From: Argentina anserina
Taxonomy: Eukaryota; Streptophyta; Magnoliopsida; Rosales; Rosaceae
Reading direction: 5' to 3'
Length of the DNA: 64,000 bases
NCBI RefSeq assembly: GCF_933775445.1
Contig: NC_065878.1
Location: forward strand, 16,937,395-17,001,394
Shown here: positions 55,905-64,000 of the stretch, piece after piece
How the letters are laid out: each line of letters opens with the position of its first letter
Numbering within the stretch: the stretch's first letter is position 1
Program-made: the position numbers and the translations under genes
Notes under the pieces: generated by a model
What the model saw: the letters and a program-made list of their open reading frames with translations, nothing else
What the model was told of the DNA's origin: nothing
Database searches by the model: none

Positions 55905-58900
55905 AAAGAGCATTATCATCTTATATATGTAGCTCTCACACGACATACTATAAACAAGATACTTGAAACCTAATAGTAAAGTGATAGTACAATTCCAGAC
56001 CTGAACCATCTTCCTAAACTCAATTGCACGGTACAAACCATTTGCATTACTTGCATAGCTTCCTTTAGGGACACCCCAGAGGACAGGGTTGTACCTTTAA
56101 ACACAAAATAAAAGAATGAAACAAAATAAATATTATGCCAAAACAAAATAGCTGAAAATGATGATGTAAGAAAAATCAGTAGGATCATACCCCCAGTTAT
56201 AGCCATCATCATTTTGGATAGCTGTAATGAGAGCTTGTTGCTCGGAGGAATCTGGAGGAAACTTTTCAAGAGTCTGTGAATCTGGCCATGTGTTATACAC
56301 ACATATGAGGTGACCAAACAAATAACAATTCAGCCACTTTCAGTCTAAACAATTTAAACAGTATGAATATTTACACACACACCCAAAATCAGTTATACTA
56401 CCCATGCAGCATCACAGATAATAGCATACTGTATCACACATTAGTATGTGCCACCGTATGATATCACCAACTCTGAAGTCGGACAAAATAATTTCTAAGA
56501 GTATTGTACTGATGTAATTGTATCAAGGCGCAAAACATTTCTACAAATCTACAAAGAAAATAACCTTGGTCTGTTTCTTTTTCTTTTCTTTTTTTCCTTT
56601 CAGGCAATAGAAAGCATGAGTGAGAGACAACAGTGAAATCTAGTTTTATTCTCTTACCTACGCACTTCCAGTTTGCCTTCTCATCATCGACACCTGCAAA
56701 TTGGAAGGCCGGCAGTAGATGGACATGAGTGATACCAGCATTTGATAATTGCTTCAAATGAGATACACCAGCTGAGTCCTGTGAAACAAACATGGATATA
56801 TATATGATACTCTCAACACTTTTTTTTATGTACTATCTATAGAGGAGCGTGCAACTAAAAAGAAGATTTTAAAGAAGATCAATCTGCAGCAATACATATG
56901 CTTTTACAAGATACAGAAATCTAGGAAAGTAAGCATTATAAGTTCTGGAATAAAATGGTTTCGCATTAGAATACCGCGCACGAAAAATGTTCGTATGAAT
57001 TTGAACTTCAAATCTTAAATTTGGAAAACTTAAGTGACATTTAATTGGGGCTCTCTTTTAGTATCTTACCTGTACAGTGAATGCCAGATATCCACCACGA
57101 AATTCAGGAGGCACTGTCTCGTCATTGGCACTGTAACGACAAATCAGAATAGACTCGGTGCAATACCCAGAATATAACCATTTATAAAAAAAAATTATAA
57201 AAAAAAAGAGCACATGCTACTCGTAAGAGTTGAACAAAAATTATATCAGTTAGAGCTCCCTTTAGCAAAGGGAACAAGTGGAATTTTATACATCTCAGGA
57301 TTTAATGTGGCAGCAAAAGCATGGGACGAAGAGAGACATTGAGAAGAGATACAACAGCTTAAAGTTTCTAATGGATGAGCATAGTCTCATGTGAGACTTC
57401 TCCCTAATGCAAAAACTCTATTTAAGTATTTAGTATCTTCACACTACGTATAAATCATATAATGTGTAATCTATAATTCTGTGTATTGCTTCAGGCTTTA
57501 TGTTAAAACAAGAACTGAAGATAAATTCTCCCTAACACTATCAACAGTGAAACTAGTCATTACCTAAAATCTCTTATGTGCAACTCGTAAATACTTATGT
57601 CCGAAGGAGAAAGTATTTTGGGTTTCTCATCCACCAATTTATCCCATCCTTCTGGTTTTATATAGTCAGAGTCAAGATTGATGAACAACGTCCGCCCGCC
57701 ATCTGATGAGAGCCTACTCCAGAAAAATAAAAATAGAAAAGTTAATCATGGGAAGTGTTGACATAAACTAATGTATTATTTGTACATAGATATCCAAGAT
57801 TAAAAGTATACTAGCAGACGGTAGGGCGGCATAGCTTAGACATGGAAACACCTTAGCTATTTTCGGTAACTGTTGGCTAAATGAGACAACCGGCATACCC
57901 TCTAGCATATGGATCATTTGCGTAGCATTTTTCAATTTTTAAGGTGCTAGGATGGTATACAGACACTTCATACACATAGTAGCATCCTTCCCAACTTTTT
58001 GGTCCTCTAGTATTCCAAACGCCATTAACTTCCTCAAGCTGCACAATTTCTAAGGGATGTCCACCCAATGGCTCCTTATAGATCAAAACAGATACTGCCT
58101 GCTTTGAAAATATGCATGGGATTAGACAATTAGAAATCAGAAAGCATGGCTAGTAGATAATATTAAATACCTGAGAAGTAGGAGCCCAAAGGTAAAGTGA
58201 CACGGCTTCCTTTGAATACACTGCACCAAGGGGACCTTCATACGAGAATAATTCGTCTAGAATGCCCGGTAACTGCAGACCAGTAGCATCGCTGCACCTT
58301 CCATCAGCTGTACAACACAAAAGCAGACAAACCACATAATCATTGACTAATTCAAAAACATATGACTCCTTAATCCAACTGCATTAATCATAATCCAAGA
58401 GCAACAGCATTCTTACAACTGAAAGCAGCAACTGCCAATTGGGATTTCAGAAGAGATTTGACATCCAGATCAGTGGAGACCCTGAATGCTTTGTAGTCTT
58501 TGATATGAGGAAACTTTTCTTTCACCTAAAAACATTCATTCCAATGCATGATCAGTTCCAACCAAACACAACAGTAACAATCATCGGTAGAACCAAAACA
58601 AATAGAAGAAAAAGGTTCACATTGCTCCCTACATTTTGCGGTAACCCATGTCTATCTTCTTGAAGCTCAACTTTCACATCCCCACCTGTCATTACACAAC
58701 TCACATTATCTTCAACTCTCATACATCTACATAGAATCAGAACTCAGAGAAATGAGTTCATAATACTATACCGGACACTCCATCACTAGTTAATGACAGC
58801 GCCGCAGTTTTACTTGCAAATAAGTAACACGAATCAATTCCCTCATCCACATTCCAAGCTATGATTGATTCACTAACCCAGAATGCCCTTGATTTCAACA

Positions 58901-59456
58901 GGCTACCCTCCACCTGTCACACATTGATCACAAATTTCAAGGACCTTTCATCATACAAAATGACTCCTATGATTCCTAAACACACCAAAGCAAATCTAAG
59001 CCATACAATCTTTCATCCCCCATTAAAAAATTCAATCTTTATCAATAATCTTAGTAAAGTTCGAATCTTTAACCCAAAATCACCTTTTTAAACAGATTCG
59101 ACATTTAAACATTGCAAGTAAAGTTTTGATTTTTTTTTTCAAGATCAAAAATTGAAACGCAGTGTTTGATTATTGAAATTTGAAACCTGGGGTGGTGAGG
59201 TTGAAGAAGAGTCCTGCTTGGCAGACATGGCAGGCAATGACGACGAGCATTGGAGTCTGGATGACTTGGCGGAATTTGGCGGGAATAAGGAGAAGGTGGG
59301 TTTGCGTTGGGAGGTGAAATGACGGCGTATGGAAGATGAAGAAAAGGCGTGGCGGCGGTTGACCGTTGGAGGAGGAGGAAGAAGAAGCGAAGTAGAAGTA
59401 TATAAACTCATCGGAAAACCAAATGCTTTGTGTTCAGATCCTTTCTGCTGCTCCAC
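49641..59456 (-). CDS. PU1: Chloroplast pullulanase / limit dextrinase (PU1), 28 exons, 975 aa
   Basis: Exons (minus, 5' to 3'): 59187-59456, 58772-58913, 58633-58685, 58417-58525, 58171-58307, 57899-58098, 57564-57713, 57070-57130, 56658-56778, 56191-56281, 56001-56094, 55690-55785, 55421-55561, 55054-55104, 54900-54970, 54662-54754, 54056-54146, 53701-53772, 53240-53296, 52812-52880, 52101-52157, 51947-52021, 51064-51152, 50737-50814, 50451-50589, 50160-50269, 49976-50075, 49641-49751. All phases agree. The Ser/Arg-rich N-terminus is a plastid transit peptide. A carbohydrate-binding N-domain precedes the GH13 barrel. Conserved regions: DVVYNH (488-493), nucleophile Asp562 in GFRFDLMGH, acid/base Glu599 in YGEGWDFG, and transition-state Asp731 in SAHDNE. 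It hydrolyses alpha-1,6 branches in limit dextrins during starch synthesis and breakdown. Length matches the family. Confidence 0.96.
55275..55290. repeat. Poly-G run (16 nt) in pullulanase intron 13
   Basis: Sixteen consecutive G on the plus strand, in an intron of the minus-strand gene. Length may be uncertain in any read technology. Confidence 0.9.
55868..55902. repeat. (GA)n microsatellite in pullulanase intron 11
   Basis: About 17 GA units; on the coding strand this is a (TC)n run in the intron between exons 11 and 12. Confidence 0.9.
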
Positions 59457-60263
59457 CTCAGTGTTACTCTAATATATCTTGTTGTTACTTTGTTGTTTGA
59501 GGGCTGATCTCTTCGTACGTGGTCCAATAATGACATGACATGTGTTAATGTGTTTTTTACTGCATTCACTCTAGTATAAGTATTAAGTAGTATTAGCCTC
59601 AGTTACACAGCTTACACTGGACATGTCCATCGTTAGCCTCACTTGCCGGCCACCCCTACCTTTAGCCATCTCTCACGGCTAAGACAACATCTGCTTTACT
59701 CTCTATGAAGTCTAAGCCAACCGTAGTGAACTTTGTACCATCATGCATACTTGATCTTGCAAATGGGAACTTTGATTCTTGCTGAATCTAATTTGGTGGT
59801 TTATGAAGGGCTTGATCATAAATGTTATTAGGTGCACCTTAAGAGCATTATAGCCAGACACTCATTGTGAATGGTAGGTATGCATGCTTCACAAAAGGGA
59901 AGTCTCTCTGGGTAGATTTATGATTGTTTTTCATGCTCTTACTTTAACAATCATTATGCTACTTTTATGGCAGAACAAAATCAACAAAGCAGGAATGAAT
60001 AGCATGAGCACAATTATGGCTTCCAATTAAATCATACCAACTCTATAGAAATTATGAAAAAGGAGATCTTAAGTCTGCATCTGATGATCCGACTAATGCT
60101 ATAGAAGTTAGGATTTCAATTCTAAGACTTCGGTGCAGTCTGAACATTTCTAGCTCATAGTAGTATTCCTCCATTTCTCGCTGATACTTTTGCTTGTTTG
60201 ATAGTAAGAAAGAAATGGGGAGCCTTAGAAAATCATGTACACATGCATTAGTAGCATAATTGG
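59457..60263. other. Intergenic: pullulanase promoter and DUF1635 3' UTR
   Basis: The left part is upstream of pullulanase. The right part (about 60050-60263) is open on minus and probably 3' UTR of the DUF1635 gene. No further gene is seen. Confidence 0.5.
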
Positions 60264-61118
60264 TCAATAGAGAACAATCTTTTGATACTTGGTCTTGGGT
60301 GAAGAATCAGAATTAGAACCAGAACCATCACTATGCACCAACAGGCTTCTTTTGCTTCCGAAACTAGTGTTGCTACTAGTACTAATGCAGGAGTCCTGGT
60401 GCTGCAGAAGTTGTGGTGTTGGAGGAGAAATAGTCACTGGTGGAATCTCAGTTGACTTGAGCTGGGGAGGTGGATGTTGCCATTGAGGAAGAGATCCGGC
60501 CAGCAGAAGAGTTTGAAGGAGCGGTCCGGCATCAATTACTGCTTGTAAAAGCTTCCCTTTCTCTGGCAATGCCTTCTGATCAACTAATAGTTGTGCTAAG
60601 ACATCTTGTGACATAACTGGCTCTGCTGCATCTGGAGATGAAATGATGTTCTCATCGGAGTCGGAAAAAGCTGCAGCAAAGTAGTGCCTGCTAGAGTCAC
60701 TGCCTTTCGACTCATCCTCATGATTTTGAGGAGCAAACACTTCTTGTTCTTGTTGTTTTTGCGGTTGTTGTTGGAGCATGAGCTTCTCCAACACTAGCCT
60801 TTGGCATATGGCTTTGGCCTCATCTCTCTCTTTGATGACTCTACTTAGGAGATCTTTGAGATGAACAACTTCTTCGTCTCTCCTTGAAATCTTCTCTTTT
60901 GCTGATGCAATTGTTGTCTCAAGCTCCAAGGTTGTGTACAGAAGAGAATGCCTTAAATGATCTTCCATTCCCTGCCAAGAGTTCAAAATTGACATCAGAA
61001 ACTAGAAGCCATGCCACATGAAAAATTAAGCAGTACCTGAATTTACTTGAAAAATAAATATGCCTACCTCTTCCTCATAGCAAAAATCCCAGCTGAAAGG
61101 ATTGCACTGATCTTCCAT
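60264..61118 (-). CDS. DUF1635 family protein (252 aa, 2 exons)
   Basis: Exon 1 is 61068-61118 (MEDQCNPFSWDFCYEEE) and exon 2 is 60264-60971. The GAG/GTAGGC donor and GGCAG acceptor join in phase. The region LLYTTLELETTIASAKEKI followed by HLKDLLSRVIKERDEAK is the DUF1635 signature, a plant-specific helical, probably coiled-coil segment. The middle is acidic with PVMSQDVLAQLLVDQKALPEKGKLLQAVIDAGPLL-type conserved helices (about residues 135-175). The C-terminus is Ser-rich with SFGSKRSLL. No biochemical function is established that I can name. An alternative start within exon 2 (the ATG of GMEDHLRH) would remove exon 1, but the good splice sites favour the longer form. Confidence 0.85.
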
Positions 61119-63831
61119 CACTTGCTGAGTGTTGAAATGGCAAAGACTCAAAGGCTAAGGCTAATGATTTGGGAACCTTGCAGGCTTACAAGTACTTTTG
61201 GTGTACGTCTAGCTACGTCTTTCTCTTGTTCTCTCCTTGTCTTTCTATTCCTTCATGTAACTTTAGGATGTACATTCTAAACAGAAAAGGCCTAAAGCAT
61301 TTATAGAAGGTCAAATTGGCGCCAAGTAAAACTTTATGCAATTGGAATCTGACAAGTTATACCTTGTAGGAGGGAATGGGAAATCTGCAATGGTGTTCAT
61401 TAGTCTTCTTCTACTGCCACCCTTTTCTGCAACATGTGACCGTATGAGACAGATTCAAAAGAAGTAGGACAGTATCGAAATAAGCCTAATTCGATCTATT
61501 GTGTTACATTCACAAATTTAGACAAAGGAAAAAAGTCATGTTTGAGGAAATATTAAAGCCGTATGATCTATATCACTTTGTTCTCTTTAAAGTTGAGCTC
61601 AGGTGGTCTTTTTGACTCTTAAGGTGGAAATTTGATTGGTTATATATGTACTTAAATTCCATATATGCGCGTTATAGTAAACTTGACAGGATTTAGTCTT
61701 GTCTCTTTTACTTTGGCCGCAACATTGTCAAGCCTCAAAGTTTGATTCTACTAACTTGAAGTGATAATCAAGAATATATTGTGTGGATTAGGTATTTAGG
61801 TTGTGTTTGTTTCATAGAAACATGTCCAGAAAAATATAAGGTTGTGGACATTCGTTGCAGTATCAAATATCCTACCAAATTAGGTTAGAAATGGAACCCA
61901 ATTGACACTTCCAGAATCAGAAGTTCAGAACGATGAGATGCATGTTTTTACAATTTAAAGTTTTAATCGTTTTCTCTTACTAATGTTGTTTAGATGAGCA
62001 ATGAGTTGCTCTCATCAATCTCTAACCATATATATTATATAGTTTAGACTTTAATCCAGATAGTGAGATAGGTATGCCTTATGTCATATATATGCCATAC
62101 AACTAGATCAAGTTTTTCTTTTCTCTGCTAGATGACAATGTGTGCTTGCAGATCTTCTGTGTCTTCCTCCTCTAGCTAGTTCATATTTACAGTCAGAGAA
62201 GGGAGCATAAAAGATCTTCAGAAAATGGCCAAAGAAGATAATGGTAGGGTCCTAGAGACCACTCTTTAGGGGAACAAGTTCATATCTATTCTTTGAAAAG
62301 ATAGGAGCATATATTGTTTCCAAATTTCTAATTTGTTAATTTGGAGAGTGGTCCATCATGTGGGTCTTCATGTAATGATGAATCTACCATCTTCAATTCC
62401 TCATGCATATTCTTCAATTCACATGCAGAACAGAAGGTTGGATAATGTGTTCTTGATTTCCAAATTGTATTTTTCTTCTCAATATTAGATCAATCGTCGA
62501 AATTAAAAAGTATTTTATGTGCAAAAGTTGTGGTTTTTTTTTCTTATAATATAATGCAAATTTTGTTCACTGTTTAACCTTTCATGGCACCAAATCTAGA
62601 AGATTATGAAATTGAATCGAAGATAGCAAGCTTTTAGCATTGGCTAGAACCTCACACATTGAAGCAACTTTGAAAATGTGAAAACAAACTTAAACAAGTC
62701 TCTGTAATATAGCATTCATGGTTTAAATGTGCAATGCTCAAGTCAAGATGGTACTCACAATTCCGGAATCTAAAGCAAACTTAATGTCAAATCCAAGCTT
62801 GTTTTCTTCCTCTAGTTGGTGTTGGTCACAAATTTGTTCGTGCAGTAACGCGGCATTCGAGTTGTAAAGGATGAATAAGATGTGAGAATCGACCTCTTTT
62901 GTCATTTGCTTCTCCTTCTGCATGTGAGAATGAGAAAGTGATCGGTGCTGCTGGGCCATAGCCTCGCATTCTCTCCTAACATTTCTTTGAATAAGATCTC
63001 TTACAAAAAGTTCGATACTTGTCTAACATGAATTTTTAATTAGTCCAACCATCGAGCTTAACAGTTAGGCTAACAGTGATCTTATCTTATCGAGCTGGAT
63101 ACGATCACTGTTAGCCGCTTCCGGGGGCGCACAAGGGTTCATCGAAACACCTTGTTGGATTGAAGAAATGGGAAAGAAGGAAACTATTTTTGACCGAGAA
63201 CCCAGGTAGTAGTAATCAAGAACATGCCTTTATTTTGTTATTATTGAGATTGCCACTAAGATATGCACATGCAAAGGAAGAAGTGCTTGCAAATAATTCT
63301 AGCTCAGTGCTTCAGTCATGACTCATGAACATGCAGAATCTTATCATTAAAGACAAATAAACAGCAATATGTCACAGATTGAAATTATTGTAAAACATAG
63401 AGTAGGCTAGATGCTGATACTGTGATGAGAATTTTGTGTTTTCTTTATAGCTGTAGAACTATAACTACAAATCAAACAGATTTCACAGTGCCACTTCAAG
63501 TTGTCAAGCAACGTTGGTTCTTCAGGCAGACTGGATAAAACCAAACCTAACTGCAGTTATATAATGCTTTTACAAAATTACTCCGACATGTTTTACTATG
63601 AACAGCTCAAAAAGGCGAAAAGAAAGTACATGAACCGTTAATCAGTTCAGGTAATAACCTACGCCCCTAATTGTTGTATGACATAGGACTCCTGCTGGAA
63701 TTATTAGTGACCAGTTAGTGCCAGTTCCAACTATACAACACAAGATAAAGATCACAGATACAGACAATTATAAAGTTTGGCATAGTGATAACAAGGATTG
63801 TCTTCATCCTGTAGCATGAATGCAACTAAGG
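61119..63831. other. Intergenic
   Basis: Mostly AT-rich with no recognised gene. A minus frame at 62738-62959 (MAQQHRSLSHSHMQ...) starts with ATG and contains a GTGAGT donor-like site, but has no family resemblance. A 13-bp perfect inverted repeat (GCTAACAGTGATC, loop 21) is at 63069-63115. The right part may be 3' UTR of the gene ending at 63832. Confidence 0.45.
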
Positions 63832-63887
63832 TTAGGCATCCATGTCCCCAAGTTTATCTTTCAAAGGCTGGCCAACGTAGCTCAGAT
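63832..63887 (-). CDS. Possible last exon of a gene continuing beyond the window
   Basis: On the minus strand, after a TG-rich tract and a GAATTAG acceptor, a short frame reads LSYVGQPLKDKLGDMDA and then TAA at 63832. The hydrophilic, well-formed end and the acceptor make a terminal coding exon plausible. I do not recognise the family, and upstream exons are outside the window. Confidence 0.33.
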
Positions 63888-64000
63888 CTAATTCAAGCAC
63901 ACACACACTGATGAAAAGTAGTTCTATAACAGTAGCGTATTTAGAAAAAAAAATAGAAAGCTTAGAACACGTGTGTATGCACCCCATGAATTCAAATATC

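Noticed and set aside
62738..62959. 73-codon minus-strand ORF with ATG
   Set aside because: No recognised motif and no supporting second exon; listed only within the intergenic note.
63069..63115. 13-bp inverted repeat as an RNA gene
   Set aside because: The stem is short with a 21-base loop and no microRNA-like arm length; probably a small palindrome or MITE remnant.

Overview
This is plant nuclear DNA from a eudicot. The evidence is spliced genes with GT/AG introns, a chloroplast-targeted starch debranching enzyme, plant-only families (PSI1-like, SKU5-similar, ZAT-type C2H2, DUF1635), and plant Ty3/gypsy, Ty1/copia, PIF/Harbinger and hAT elements. The gene content suggests a rosid, possibly Rosaceae, but that is a guess.

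Layout. 1-459 (-): the 5' part of a PSK-simulator-like (DUF3475) gene with a one-base frameshift. 1946-4376 (+): an intact 8-exon SKU5-similar (SKS) gene. 4515-7448: a decayed PIF/Harbinger transposon with TAA target duplication. 7703-20267: a complete, very young 12.6-kb Ty3/gypsy element of the Tat lineage on the minus strand. It has an unbroken 2476-codon gag-pol, two RNase H domains, a 75-bp tandem array, and on the opposite strand a spliced plant-mobile-domain gene. 22159-26206 (+): a second, probably functional SKS gene with an enlarged intron 2. 26.9-38.0 kb: shredded SKS pseudogene pieces broken up by a RING-H2 relic, a small three-exon candidate gene, a hAT MITE (in the relic of exon 9) and a short-LTR copia element (5 bp inside exon 3). 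40804-41946 (-): an intronless ZAT5-like C2H2 repressor. 42-49.6 kb: AT-rich intergenic DNA with MITEs and microsatellites. 49641-59456 (-): a complete 28-exon chloroplast pullulanase/limit dextrinase (975 codons, all splice phases consistent). 60264-61118 (-): a two-exon DUF1635 gene. 63832-63887 (-): a possible last exon of a gene running off the window.

The SKS genes and relics form one tandem cluster under birth and death. Gene 1, gene 2 and the relics share intron positions, and several exons have identical lengths (110, 271, 369, 257 nt). Transposons have landed between and inside the copies.

The most unusual item is the Tat element. It is almost new (LTRs differ by one base and one 36-bp indel) and carries a convergent, intron-containing host-like gene on its antisense strand. 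That arrangement needs its own transcript, separate from the genomic RNA.
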